A model generated the notes under the pieces. It saw nothing but the letters and a program-made list of their open reading frames with translations, did no database searches and was not told the DNA's origin. Below, piece by piece: positions 50,937 through 59,890 of a stretch of 64,000 bases of DNA (its first letter is position 1; each line of letters begins with the position of its first letter). The DNA is taken from positions 372,001 through 436,000 of the forward strand of contig NZ_JAHVAP010000004.1 in assembly GCF_024721155.1 (NCBI RefSeq), given 5' to 3'. A program made the translations under genes and the position numbers. Source of the DNA: Mucilaginibacter phenanthrenivorans (lineage in GTDB: Bacteria; Bacteroidota; Bacteroidia; Sphingobacteriales; Sphingobacteriaceae).

Positions 50937-51257
50937 ATGGCTTTAGAAATAACTGATGCAAACTTTGACGAACTCGTCCTTAAATCTGACAAACCGGTAT
51001 TAATCGACTTTTGGGCCGAATGGTGTGGTCCTTGTCGTATGGTAGGCCCGGTAGTTGAAGAAATTGCAAAAGAATATGAAGGCAAAGCGGTTGTAGGTAA
51101 AGTTAACGTTGACCATAATCCCGGTATCTCAGTAAAATTTGGTATCCGTAATATACCAGCTCTATTGTTCTTTAAAAACGGCGAGATCGTTGATAAACAA
51201 ATAGGCGCTGTTCCAAAATCTGTTCTTACTGATAAATTAGCTAAGCAATTAGTTTAA
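50937..51257 (+). CDS. trxA: Thioredoxin
   Basis: A disulfide reductase (106 aa). The active site is AEWCGPCRMVGP and the cis-proline follows in IRNIPALLFFKNGEI. Without a signal peptide it acts in the cytoplasm, and it is a likely electron donor for the thiol peroxidases at 2718 and 63187. Its own promoter and terminator make it a single-gene unit. Confidence 0.97.
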   Translation: MALEITDANFDELVLKSDKPVLIDFWAEWCGPCRMVGPVVEEIAKEYEGKAVVGKVNVDHNPGISVKFGIRNIPALLFFKNGEIVDKQIGAVPKSVLTDKLAKQLV

Positions 51258-51285
51258 TTTATTTAATTACACTGATATTAAAATG

Positions 51286-51323
51286 ATTGCACCGATTGGG
51301 AAACTAACCGGTGCAATTTTTTT
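51286..51323 (+). terminator. Rho-independent terminator after trxA
   Basis: A 9-bp stem ATTGCACCG/CGGTGCAAT, 14-base loop, then TTTTTT. Confidence 0.85.
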
Positions 51324-51340
51324 ATATTCGCTATGCAGTT

Positions 51341-51433
51341 AATCGGGGTAATTTTCCTATAATCGGTGTAATCTCTGTATAATCGGTGTTATCTCCCTAT
51401 AATCGGTGTTATCTCCCTATAATCGGTGAAATT
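51341..51433 (+). repeat. 20-bp tandem repeat upstream of the DUF58 gene
   Basis: Four complete 20-base units (51341, 51361, 51381, 51401) of type AATCGGTGTTATCTCCCTAT and a partial fifth ending at 51433. Units 3 and 4 are identical; units 1 and 2 carry substitutions. The array ends 8 bases before the start codon at 51442. Confidence 0.9.
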
Positions 51434-51441
51434 CAAAAAGA

Positions 51442-52356
51442 ATGCTTAACGACGATCAGCATATAAGACAATTGGCCAACCTGGAGCTTTTAGCCAGGCA
51501 GGTGGTTGAAGGTTTTATAACAGGTTTGCACCAAAGCCCCTTTCACGGTTTTTCTGTTGAATTTGCCGAACATCGTTTGTATAACAATGGCGAATCTGTA
51601 AAAAATATCGACTGGAAACTTTTAGCGCGTACAGATAAGCTGTTTGTGAAACAGTTTGAAGAGGAAACCAACCTGCGTTGCTACCTGCTACTTGACACCT
51701 CGTCGTCAATGAATTTCCCGGATAAGGGAATCAACAAGCTGCAGTTTTCTATTTATGCTATAGCATCGCTCATGTACCTGTTCAAAAAGCAGCGCGACGC
51801 GTTTGGGTTATGCTTATTCAGCGACAAGGCTGATATGATCACCCAGGTAAAATCAACCTCGTCCCACTTATTTTACCTGTATGCCGAGTTGGAAAAAGCA
51901 TACAATAATCCTAAAATAAATACAACTACCAACATCACCCAGGTGTTGCACCAGGTGGCCGGGCAGATCCATCAGCGCTCAATGATCATTCTTTTTAGCG
52001 ATATGTTGGAGAATAGCCTCAACCCCGAAAAAATGCAATCGCTATTCGCGGCCATTCAGCATCTAAAATACAATAAGCACGAAGTGGTGATTTTTAACGT
52101 GAACGATAAGCACCACGAACTTGATTTTAATTTCGATAACCGCCCTCATCAATTTATTGATATAGAAAGCGGCGAACAAGTGCGGGTACATCCAAATAAA
52201 ATACGTGAATCCTATATCACTTCGTTAGCGCACTACCGCCATCAGCTTGAACTAAAGTGTGCGCAGTATCATATTGACATTATTGATGCTTATATTGAAG
52301 ATGGCTACAACAATGTGCTTAAATCATATCTCATTAAGCGGAACAGTATGATATAG
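51442..52356 (+). CDS. DUF58 domain-containing protein
   Basis: A 304-aa cytoplasmic protein. The DUF58 hallmark is FAEHRLYNNGESVKNIDWKL, followed by a von Willebrand A-type metal site (LLLDTSSSMNFPD, then later LFSDMLENS). DUF58 proteins are commonly encoded next to MoxR-type AAA ATPases and act as adaptors, but no moxR is adjacent here. The immediate upstream sequence is a 20-bp tandem repeat; no promoter box was found. Confidence 0.9.
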   Translation: MLNDDQHIRQLANLELLARQVVEGFITGLHQSPFHGFSVEFAEHRLYNNGESVKNIDWKLLARTDKLFVKQFEEETNLRCYLLLDTSSSMNFPDKGINKLQFSIYAIASLMYLFKKQRDAFGLCLFSDKADMITQVKSTSSHLFYLYAELEKAYNNPKINTTTNITQVLHQVAGQIHQRSMIILFSDMLENSLNPEKMQSLFAAIQHLKYNKHEVVIFNVNDKHHELDFNFDNRPHQFIDIESGEQVRVHPNKIRESYITSLAHYRHQLELKCAQYHIDIIDAYIEDGYNNVLKSYLIKRNSMI

Positions 52357-52357
52357 A

Positions 52358-52389
52358 AAAAGCTGTCCTTTTTTCTAAGAACAGCTTTT
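52358..52389. terminator. Hairpin between converging genes DUF58 and histidine kinase
   Basis: AAAAGCTGT (52358-52366) pairs with ACAGCTTTT (52381-52389). On the minus strand the stem is followed by a T-run (TTTTTCTAT partly within the arm), so it can terminate the kinase transcript; on the plus strand the tail is weaker. Confidence 0.6.
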
Positions 52390-52461
52390 ATTAGGGGTAA
52401 CAAAGGAACTAAAACTCGTTGGTAAAATAACACAGCTATTATGAAGATTTAGTGAAGTTCC

Positions 52462-53775
52462 CTAATTAAAAATAAGTTTTATTGATGTGCCCTTGTTACT
52501 GGCCGATTTAATTTGAATTTTAATCCCGTGAAAAGCGGTTATACTTTTAACAATAGCTAACCCGAGTCCGTAGCTTTCACGCTCATCTGTGTCCAGCTTT
52601 TCAAAACGATTAAAGGCTTTTTCAATTTGCTGTTCACTCATTCCTGTACCTGTATCGGTAATTTCAAGGACGTATCCTTCTTCATTGAAATAATCCCCAA
52701 CAGTTATACTTCCCTCCTCCCGGTTATACTTAATAGAATTATTCATGATATTAAATATGACGGTATGAATGAGGCTATGATTACCGAGTATAGTGTATGA
52801 ATGTTTGATATTGTTATTAAAAACGAGCTTTTTATCTTCAAGCCTGTCTTCCAGCTCGCTAAAAACCTCGGTTACTACATCTGCAATCTTCACTTCATCA
52901 TTTTTATTAAACTGGTTATTCTCAACCTTTGAGATCAAAAGCAGGCTGTTTATGATCGATTTTAGCCTGTTTAATGTTTTAAGCGAAGCAAAAATTTTGT
53001 TTTCGCTATCCTCTTTTAATTCTTCGTTCAACAAAACATTTTCCAGCCGCGAGCTGATAATTGAAATCGGCGTAAGCAATTCATGCGATACGTTGGCGAT
53101 AAATTGCTTTTCCAGGATAAACAGATCGGCTATTTTTTTCATCAGGGTACTTATGCTGTCATCAAGCAGCTCAAAATCCTGGGTACTGGTTTTAACTTTT
53201 TCATAATCAAAGTTCATCGGGTCATTTACCTTTATCAGCTTTCTGTCGATGATCTTATAAAACGGAGCCAGCAGGTATTTGGTAAAAATTAAGTCGATCA
53301 GAAGGGTAAGTAATAAGGCAACCACCAGCATCAATAAGGTAAACTCCTTAATGGTTTGTTTTAGCTGCACCACAGCGTCCATGGTATCGCCTATCTCGAG
53401 CAGGTAACTATGGTTCTCAAAATTAAACCGATAAGTAAGTATCAGGTAATTGTCGGTTGTTCTTTCTATGGTGCGCCGTTGCGTGCTAAGGCTTTCAGTT
53501 TGCTTCAGGCTAGCCTCATAGGGAATTTGCTTCAGAAATATATACTCCTCCTTTAAAATATTGTAATTGGTGAAGGTCTGTTCCTGGCTGAGAACCTGGC
53601 CAATTTCCTTTGTGGAAAGGTTTTTTATGAACGTGTTCTTTTTATTTTTCAGCCTTAACGATATATGTGAATAGGTGATCTTCTCCAACGAAAACAATAT
53701 CAGCAAACCTGTAAAAACAATAATCGCCAACTTGGTTAGCGTATTGTATAAAGCCAGTTTTATTTGTAGTTTCAT
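52462..53775 (-). CDS. Sensor histidine kinase of a two-component system
   Basis: A 437-aa membrane kinase. Two helices (about residues 15-32 and 148-170) frame a periplasmic sensor domain, followed by a HAMP-like linker, the HisKA box ANVSHELLTPISII (His about residue 229) and a HATPase (IMNNSIKYNREEG, DTGTGMSEQQ, YGLGLAIVKSITAFHG). The frame opens at 53844, but its first 23 codons (ENRTFKNLYNLLQQLQPLQP) are encoded by GGTTGTAAAG word repeats, so the start is taken as MKLQIKLALYNTL at 53775. The response regulator lies just upstream on the same strand. Confidence 0.92.
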   Translation of the reverse strand: MKLQIKLALYNTLTKLAIIVFTGLLILFSLEKITYSHISLRLKNKKNTFIKNLSTKEIGQVLSQEQTFTNYNILKEEYIFLKQIPYEASLKQTESLSTQRRTIERTTDNYLILTYRFNFENHSYLLEIGDTMDAVVQLKQTIKEFTLLMLVVALLLTLLIDLIFTKYLLAPFYKIIDRKLIKVNDPMNFDYEKVKTSTQDFELLDDSISTLMKKIADLFILEKQFIANVSHELLTPISIISSRLENVLLNEELKEDSENKIFASLKTLNRLKSIINSLLLISKVENNQFNKNDEVKIADVVTEVFSELEDRLEDKKLVFNNNIKHSYTILGNHSLIHTVIFNIMNNSIKYNREEGSITVGDYFNEEGYVLEITDTGTGMSEQQIEKAFNRFEKLDTDERESYGLGLAIVKSITAFHGIKIQIKSASNKGTSIKLIFN

Positions 53776-53780
53776 TGTCG

Positions 53781-53909
53781 TTGGTTGTAAAGGTTGTAGT
53801 TGTTGTAGAAGGTTGTAAAGATTTTTAAATGTTCGGTTCTCCAAGCATAACCCTTACGACCTCTAGAACTCTTATTAACTCTTACAACTCTTATTAACTC
53901 TTACAACTA
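53781..53909. repeat. Inverted word-repeat element, GGTTGTAAAG type (copy 2)
   Basis: The left arm 53781-53820 (TTGGTTGTAAAGGTTG, TAGTTGTTGTAGAAGG) and the right arm 53851-53909 (CCTTACGACCTCTAGAACTC, TTATTAACTCTTACAACTC and repeats) lie between regulator and kinase. On the coding strand the regulator's TAG stop (53909-53907) is the first triplet of a TAGTTGTAAGAG word. Confidence 0.75.
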
Positions 53910-54584
53910 AATATTCACCCTATACCCTATACTTCTCACCGTTTCAAACCACTCGATAGGTTCAAACTGGGATAGTTTTTTTCTGAGATTTTTAACATGT
54001 ACATCAACAAAGTTCGAGTCGGAGTTAATTTCGAGTACATCGCCCCAAACATGTTCAGTTAAATTTGTACGGGATATTACCCGGTTTTTATTAAGAACCA
54101 GGTAGTTAAAGATCTCAAATTCTTTTTTGGTCAGATTTATTCGTTCCAGGTTATAATGTACCGTACGATTTTGAATATTGATCCTAAATTCCTTTACAGT
54201 TATGTCGTTACTCTCCAGTTTGTGTTTGCGCCTGGTTATTGCGTGCATCCGGGCCAGCAGTTCGTTTAACGAAAACGGCTTTGCCAGGTAGTCATCCGCT
54301 CCTTGTTCAAGGCCGTGTACCTTATCGTCGACTGCTCCACGGGCCGTTAAGATAATTATTGCATCGTCGCGGTCCTTTAAACCCTTTAGCATCTGCAGCA
54401 AATCAAAACCGTCGCCATCGGGCAGCGTTAAATCAAGCAGTATAAAATCGTAGTTGTTAACAAAAATCTTCTCGCTTGCCACGTTTTTGGTGTGCGCGTG
54501 CTCAATAGTGAAGCCTTCATGACTTAAAAATTCGTCAATTTCAAGCGCAAGGCCCTTTTCGTCTTCTACAATTAATACGTTCAT
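53907..54584 (-). CDS. OmpR/PhoB-type response regulator
   Basis: A 225-aa transcription factor. The receiver has acidic residues in VLIVEDEKGLALEI, the phosphoacceptor Asp in FILLDLTLPDGDGFD and the conserved Lys in DDYLAKPFSLNEL. The winged-helix output domain has LTKKEFEIFNYLVLNKN and VHVKNLRKKLSQFEPIEWF with FETVRSIGYRVNI. The ATG at 54584 is preferred to an in-frame TTG at 54590. It pairs with the kinase at 52462. Confidence 0.94.
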   Translation of the reverse strand: MNVLIVEDEKGLALEIDEFLSHEGFTIEHAHTKNVASEKIFVNNYDFILLDLTLPDGDGFDLLQMLKGLKDRDDAIIILTARGAVDDKVHGLEQGADDYLAKPFSLNELLARMHAITRRKHKLESNDITVKEFRINIQNRTVHYNLERINLTKKEFEIFNYLVLNKNRVISRTNLTEHVWGDVLEINSDSNFVDVHVKNLRKKLSQFEPIEWFETVRSIGYRVNI

Positions 54585-54614
54585 CGGCAAGCAAGATAGT
54601 AATTTGGTTTATTA

Positions 54615-54707
54615 AGTTGTAAATGTTATAAAGGTTGTAAGTGTTGTAGCATCACCAACATACTTTACTCTTTACAACTTTTACAACAACTACAACCGTT
54701 ACAACTT
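54615..54707. repeat. Inverted word-repeat element, GGTTGTAAAG type (copy 3)
   Basis: The left arm 54615-54649 (AGTTGTAAATGTTATAAAGG, TTGTAAGTGTTGTAG) and the right arm 54669-54707 (CTCTTTACAACTTTTACAAC, AACTACAACCGTTACAACTT) flank a 19-base loop in the divergent gap between the response regulator and the GH130 gene. Confidence 0.75.
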
Positions 54708-54776
54708 AAATTAATCGTAAAATTGCCGCAATCAATTTTGATGCAGTGGTGTTACAGTATAAATGCTTTTTTTAAT

Positions 54777-56264
54777 ATGAGACTTTCCATTGAACGCAAG
54801 CCAATAAGAATTAATCCAGATCCAAAACGTGTAATTGCCAGGTTTTTCTTTAATGGAAATGACAGAGCCAAAGAGGTGATTCAACGAGTTATGAATATCA
54901 GCGAAGACATGGCTTTTGGCATAGTATCACCGCTGTTGCAGGAGTATTCAAAACGACACCGAAACATTACGCGCGCGTTGAACAGGCATTGCAGCAAACT
55001 AAAACCTCTTTTTACTGAACTCGACATAGATTATGACTCCTTAACGGTATACCGCAAACTATTGATCGGGTCTTATTTCACGCACGAATATTCTATTGAA
55101 TCGGCGGCCTTTTTTAATCCGTCGATAGTTGAAGATCCCGATCAAACTGAATTACAGGAGGGCCAAAGACGGGTTATCATTAGCTTCAGGGCTGTTGGTG
55201 AGGGGCACATTTCGTCCATAACATTCAGGCGGGCACTAATTGACCAGGCCAACAACATCACTGTTTTGCCTGCGGGCAGCTATATTGATGAGGCTGAAAT
55301 AGTTAGAAATGCTGTTTATAATAAAAAACTATTCTTTAACAAAGCTGCGGTAACCCAAATCGATATCAACGTTTTAAATGAGCTGGAATCAAAACTCGAT
55401 CATCATTTTGAATATGCCAACCTGCGCCGGATAATTAGCGATTCGCAAAAGCTGCAGGATACGGATATGAAAAAGCTGGAATACGATAAGGTATTATGGC
55501 TGGCTGACTCTTATTATGAAATTGTATTTTCGTTAGACACCGATATCTCCGACCGTGTGATATTTCCAATCTCCGAATACGAACGTAAGGGTATCGAAGA
55601 TGCGCGATTTGTTCATTTTAAAAATGACGACGACAGCACAGTTTACTACGCAACCTATACCGCCTATGACGGTTCGCTTATAATGCCGAAACTGTTGCAA
55701 ACCAACGATTTTTATAATTTCAAGATAATGCCCCTTTATGGCAACGGAGCACAAAACAAAAATTTGGCACTTTTCCCAAGGAAGATAAACGGCAAATTCG
55801 CCATGATATCAAGAATAGATGGCTGGAACAACTACATCATGTACTCGGATAAGATTAATATCTGGGAAAAACCCATCAAGCTGCAACAACCTAAATTTAG
55901 CTGGGAGTTTATCCAGATAGGAAATTGCGGCTCGCCAATAGAAACCGAACATGGCTGGATAATGATAACTCACGGCGTGGGCCCTATGCGCAGGTATGTA
56001 CTTGGCGCCAGCTTACTAAAATTAGATGATCCTGAAGTTGAAATAGGGCGACTAAAGGAACCCTTGCTGATCCCCAACAGTGATGAACGCGAAGGGTATG
56101 TGCCTAATGTGTTATACTCCTGTGGCTCTATTGTGCATAATGGTAAATTGATCATTCCTTATGGTGTGTCCGATTCTTCAACCGCATTTGCCGAGGTGGA
56201 TATGAATGAACTTATTGCCAAATTAATAGCTGATAAAAAAGAAACAGATAAGTCGGGCGTGTAA
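54777..56264 (+). CDS. Glycoside hydrolase family 130 (mannoside phosphorylase/hydrolase)
   Basis: A 495-aa five-bladed beta-propeller enzyme. GH130 members phosphorolyse or hydrolyse beta-mannosides. Family-type blocks are MRLSIERKPIRINPDPKRVI at the N-terminus, RKGIEDARFVHFKNDDD, IMPLYGNGAQNKNLALFPRK and TEHGWIMITHGVGPMRRYVL. The frame opens at a TTG (54723), but the Met at 54777 gives the normal N-terminus. It faces two glycosyltransferase genes across an 8-base gap (converging), so it is part of a carbohydrate cluster. Whether it is a phosphorylase or a hydrolase is not resolved. Confidence 0.88.
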   Translation: MRLSIERKPIRINPDPKRVIARFFFNGNDRAKEVIQRVMNISEDMAFGIVSPLLQEYSKRHRNITRALNRHCSKLKPLFTELDIDYDSLTVYRKLLIGSYFTHEYSIESAAFFNPSIVEDPDQTELQEGQRRVIISFRAVGEGHISSITFRRALIDQANNITVLPAGSYIDEAEIVRNAVYNKKLFFNKAAVTQIDINVLNELESKLDHHFEYANLRRIISDSQKLQDTDMKKLEYDKVLWLADSYYEIVFSLDTDISDRVIFPISEYERKGIEDARFVHFKNDDDSTVYYATYTAYDGSLIMPKLLQTNDFYNFKIMPLYGNGAQNKNLALFPRKINGKFAMISRIDGWNNYIMYSDKINIWEKPIKLQQPKFSWEFIQIGNCGSPIETEHGWIMITHGVGPMRRYVLGASLLKLDDPEVEIGRLKEPLLIPNSDEREGYVPNVLYSCGSIVHNGKLIIPYGVSDSSTAFAEVDMNELIAKLIADKKETDKSGV

Positions 56265-56271
56265 AACAGCC

Positions 56272-57279
56272 CTAACGTGATAGGATTTGCTTATACAATT
56301 CTAAATAATCCGCCACCATTTTATCGCTGGAAAATTGACTTTCAGACCAATCCCTGCAATCCTGTCGTTCTATTTTTGCCAGGTTATTGACGACTTCGAC
56401 CGCCTCATCTATATTATCTACCAAAAAACCCGTCTCTTCATGCCTTATCAATTCCGGCATCGAGCCTTTGTTAAAGGCAATAACGGGGGTACCGCAAAGC
56501 ATGGCCTCAGCTACGCTCATGCCAAATGGCTCGTTAAAATTTATGGGATGCAAAAGTGCGGCGGCATTCCGTAAAAGCTGATTTCTTTTAACTGGTTCGG
56601 CATTGCCGAGGTATTGAATATCTTCACTTAAATGCGGCTTAACCTTTTCGTTGAAATAATTCTCATCCTGTATTAAGCCAGCAATCAGTAATTTCCGTTT
56701 ACTTTTTTGGGCGATCTCTATCGCCTCGGCAGTACCCTTGTCATGGTGGATCCTGCCTAAATACAATAGGTAATCTTCAGGCTTATCGTTAAACTCAAAC
56801 TGTTCAACATTCAAACCATTGTAAACGGTGGCGATATAGTCCAGTTCTGCACTCCGGTCTGAATTGCTAATGGATACGTAATGACCAATCGCGTTATATT
56901 TTTTATAAACCGGAATTATCTTCGGGGACGAAAAACCATGAATGGTGGTAATTACCGGTGTTTTTATCAGCCCCGAATAGGTAAGCGGCAAAAAGTCGAA
57001 GTTATTGTGGATAATGTCGAACTCGCCGGCCCTTTCCATCAAATTACTGATGTGCAGGCATTCCAAAACCTTAGCATCCTGGTTCCTGTCCTCTTCGTAT
57101 CCTTTTTCACAAACAGAAAACAGCTTACCGTTGGTAATTGAATCGCCGGTAGCAAAAAGAGAAACATCTATTCCAAGTTTGATCAAACCCTCTGCAATAT
57201 TCGAGGCCACCTGCTCCCACGGGCCATAGTGCCTTGGCGGCGTCCGCCAGGCAACTGGGGCTAATATAGCGACCCTCAT
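56272..57279 (-). CDS. Glycosyltransferase family 4
   Basis: A 335-aa GT-B fold enzyme that moves a sugar from an NDP donor. The N-terminal domain has VAWRTPPRHYGPWEQVASNI, and the donor-binding half has LLYLGRIHHDKGTAEAIEIA and EPFGMSVAEAMLCGTPVIAF with the conserved Glu. Its ATG is immediately adjacent (zero gap) to the TAA stop of the larger glycosyltransferase, so the two form a tight operon. Confidence 0.92.
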   Translation of the reverse strand: MRVAILAPVAWRTPPRHYGPWEQVASNIAEGLIKLGIDVSLFATGDSITNGKLFSVCEKGYEEDRNQDAKVLECLHISNLMERAGEFDIIHNNFDFLPLTYSGLIKTPVITTIHGFSSPKIIPVYKKYNAIGHYVSISNSDRSAELDYIATVYNGLNVEQFEFNDKPEDYLLYLGRIHHDKGTAEAIEIAQKSKRKLLIAGLIQDENYFNEKVKPHLSEDIQYLGNAEPVKRNQLLRNAAALLHPINFNEPFGMSVAEAMLCGTPVIAFNKGSMPELIRHEETGFLVDNIDEAVEVVNNLAKIERQDCRDWSESQFSSDKMVADYLELYKQILSR

Positions 57280-59559
57280 TTAAAACGATAGTGAAACATG
57301 TTGCCCCGGTTTATTATATTCATACTCATGCTCAAATGCCTTCAATACAGTTAGGTGCGAAATCAAATACGCAAGCGTACTTTCGGCTCCCTGGTTGCGG
57401 TTTATCCCCGTTGGCAGCAAACCGTCGCAACAACCCTTTGTCTCATGATCATAAAGCGGAGCCCGCAAAGTATTTTCGCCCAGGAACCATTTGTAACTTA
57501 AAAACATCTTCTCGATATATTGGGGCTTCTTGAATGTGGTATAAGCCTGGAAATGCATCAGCACCATAGCCATAGTTTCGATAGCCTGCTGATCGAATGT
57601 TGGGAATGTACCACCCTTATAATACCAGCCGTCATTACCAACAGGGCTCAGATAACCGTTTGATAGGGTTAGCTTATCTAAAAATGCCATTGTGTTTAAG
57701 GCAACCTCCTTTACCTTGTCGTTCCCTGTAATTTCGCAGGAATGAAGCAGGGCCAAAGGCAATATGGCATTATCATAGGTCATTTTCTCTTCAAACCATT
57801 GCCAGTCTTCACTTTGGTGATGGTCATAAGCGTCAATCAGGGGTTGGGTTAAATTGATCATTTCCCTGATCATCCCATCATCCCCCGGAAATGCCTTTAA
57901 ATAAAGGCTTATCCCAATTATGGTATTTGCCATTCCCCTTAAATGTTTTAAGGTTTTAAAATGAGGGAACGATTTATGAAAGATCTCCGTAGCAAACTCA
58001 CGGTATGAATTACTTGATGAACAATCTATCAAATACCCAAGCGACCAGATGGTACGGCCAAACGAATCCTCCGATCCTATTTCATCCAAATACCGGCGGT
58101 CAAAGCTCAGGAAGTTGCGAAAGTTGCCATCTTCGGTTTGCATATAGTGAATATAGCTGAGGTAGATCGGCAAAAGTTCAAATGCTTCGCGGCTTTTACT
58201 GCGCTGATAAGCCATCAGCGCCATTATCAACGCCCGGGCGTTGTCATCCAAACAATAGCCCTCCTTTAAATTGGGGATCCCATATTTAGCATGTTGAACA
58301 ATCCCTGTATCGTCCGTTAACCGCAAAACATGGGTTAGGCTGAATTTTGGCATTATCTCTGGATCGACAATGCTATTCTTTAATATTTTATCGCTAAAAT
58401 CGTGGTTTACGCTTGCTTCCTGTGCTACCCGGATAAATTCAGATCCGATAACGGGCCAGCGTAAATGCAGGCCATATTCGTAAGCATTTTGCTTGAGTTC
58501 ATTCAACACACGTTCCTGGTCTAACAGCTCGTTTACGATCTCGGCTAACGCCTCAGCATCTTTAAAATCGAACATACGCCCGCGGTTGTTTGCCAAAAGT
58601 TCAGTGGCATGCCAATACGGAGTTGATACAACTGCCGCACCCGCACCTACTGCGTACGATAAGGTTCCGCTGGTAATCTGCGCCTCGTTTAAATAAGGCG
58701 TAACATATATATCTGTTGCAGAAAGATAATCAACCAACTCCTCTTCTGATACAAACTTATTGATAAAGCTTAAATGCTTTGATACACCCAATTGTGCAGC
58801 AAGGGTTTTCAGGTGATCCCTGTACTCTTCTCCGGAGTTTTTTATTACGCCGGGATGGGTATTCCCTAATACCACATACATCACATCGGGATGGTTTTCA
58901 ACAATTTTAGGCAGCGCCCGTACAACTGTCTCCAAACCTTTGCCGCGGCTTATCAAACCAAACGTCAACATTACCCGGTGCCCCTTAAACTGGCTTAGGC
59001 TTTTTACAGGATTTGGGCTTGATGCTTCCACGTCAGGCACACCGTGCTCAATTATCTGGATCTTTTCAGCAGGTATATCATAAATGGTAGTTAAAAACTC
59101 CACCGCCCGCTTACTCATCACAATTATTTTTGATGATTGCTCCGCAATCTCCCTGATAATAATGCGCTGCACATAGCTTGGATCCTTTAAAATAGTATGT
59201 AAGATAGATATTAACGGTTTTTCGAGCCGGTTTAGCAAGGGCAGGATGTAGATACCGCTTTCACCGCCATAAATTCCGAACTCGTGCTCCATTATACAAA
59301 CATCGGCATTGCTGGTGTTTATATAATTAGCAGCACGGATGTAGTCCTTTTGATGATTTTGCCTGATAACATATTTAACCTCCTCCGGGTATTCATATTC
59401 CGTCATGCTCTCAGAATCATTTAAAGCCACAACAAAACCACCGTTCAGCAACGATTTCCTTTCGGGGAAATTTGCATTTATGGCCCGCATTAAATTCTGA
59501 TTAAATGTCGCTATTCCGCATTCGCGGGGAGGATAGGTTGATATGTATGCTATTTTCAT
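57280..59559 (-). CDS. Glycosyltransferase family 4 fused to an alpha/alpha-barrel glycosidase-like domain
   Basis: A 759-aa bidomain protein. Residues 1-400 are a GT4-type GT-B fold (STYPPRECGIATFNQNLMRA, EHEFGIYGGESGIYI, EHGVPDVEAS, MLTFGLISRGKGLETVVRAL). Residues 420-759 resemble an (alpha/alpha)6 glycosidase-type domain (YCLDDNARALIMALMAYQRS, SEDSFGRTIWSLGYLIDC, WFEEKMTYDNAILPLALLHS, STLAYLISHLTVLKAFEHEY). It is the first gene of the glycosyltransferase pair. Combined with GH130 it suggests synthesis and turnover of a mannose-containing glycan, but this is inferred. Confidence 0.85.
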   Translation of the reverse strand: MKIAYISTYPPRECGIATFNQNLMRAINANFPERKSLLNGGFVVALNDSESMTEYEYPEEVKYVIRQNHQKDYIRAANYINTSNADVCIMEHEFGIYGGESGIYILPLLNRLEKPLISILHTILKDPSYVQRIIIREIAEQSSKIIVMSKRAVEFLTTIYDIPAEKIQIIEHGVPDVEASSPNPVKSLSQFKGHRVMLTFGLISRGKGLETVVRALPKIVENHPDVMYVVLGNTHPGVIKNSGEEYRDHLKTLAAQLGVSKHLSFINKFVSEEELVDYLSATDIYVTPYLNEAQITSGTLSYAVGAGAAVVSTPYWHATELLANNRGRMFDFKDAEALAEIVNELLDQERVLNELKQNAYEYGLHLRWPVIGSEFIRVAQEASVNHDFSDKILKNSIVDPEIMPKFSLTHVLRLTDDTGIVQHAKYGIPNLKEGYCLDDNARALIMALMAYQRSKSREAFELLPIYLSYIHYMQTEDGNFRNFLSFDRRYLDEIGSEDSFGRTIWSLGYLIDCSSSNSYREFATEIFHKSFPHFKTLKHLRGMANTIIGISLYLKAFPGDDGMIREMINLTQPLIDAYDHHQSEDWQWFEEKMTYDNAILPLALLHSCEITGNDKVKEVALNTMAFLDKLTLSNGYLSPVGNDGWYYKGGTFPTFDQQAIETMAMVLMHFQAYTTFKKPQYIEKMFLSYKWFLGENTLRAPLYDHETKGCCDGLLPTGINRNQGAESTLAYLISHLTVLKAFEHEYEYNKPGQHVSLSF

Positions 59560-59890
59560 GTTTACGTAGAAGATGTATATTTAAAACCCCTGGTTTAATT
59601 AATTGTTTAAAATTGTGACTTAAAAAGCGGGCAGTTTTGTTCAACAACATGCATATATGACCTTTAAATGGCCGTTTAGATGCATATTCAGTATAGTTAT
59701 CACAAATTATACCATTTTAACTCAAACTATAATTCAGGGATGGTAATAATGTTAGCACACTAATTACGAAATGGTATTTACTTAAATGGAGGGAATATCA
59801 GAACCACCATTACAAGGTGCGCTCTTTCGCCAAGATACGATTTAAATCACGGTTTTTTGCTCCGCACAGAGGTATTATATAATGCATGCT
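59560..59890. other. Intergenic region downstream of the aminotransferase gene
   Basis: 331 AT-rich bases between the aminotransferase stop and the glycosyltransferase start, both minus-strand genes. I see no ORF, no word repeat, no clear terminator and no convincing TAnnTTTG box. Confidence 0.5.

Noticed and set aside
51341..51433. CRISPR-like array (20-base repeats)
   Set aside because: The units are contiguous with no spacers and there are no cas genes; it is a plain tandem repeat.
52793..53206. Plus-strand 137-codon ORF opposite the histidine kinase
   Set aside because: Ser/Phe/Leu-rich shadow frame over the HisKA and HATPase domains.
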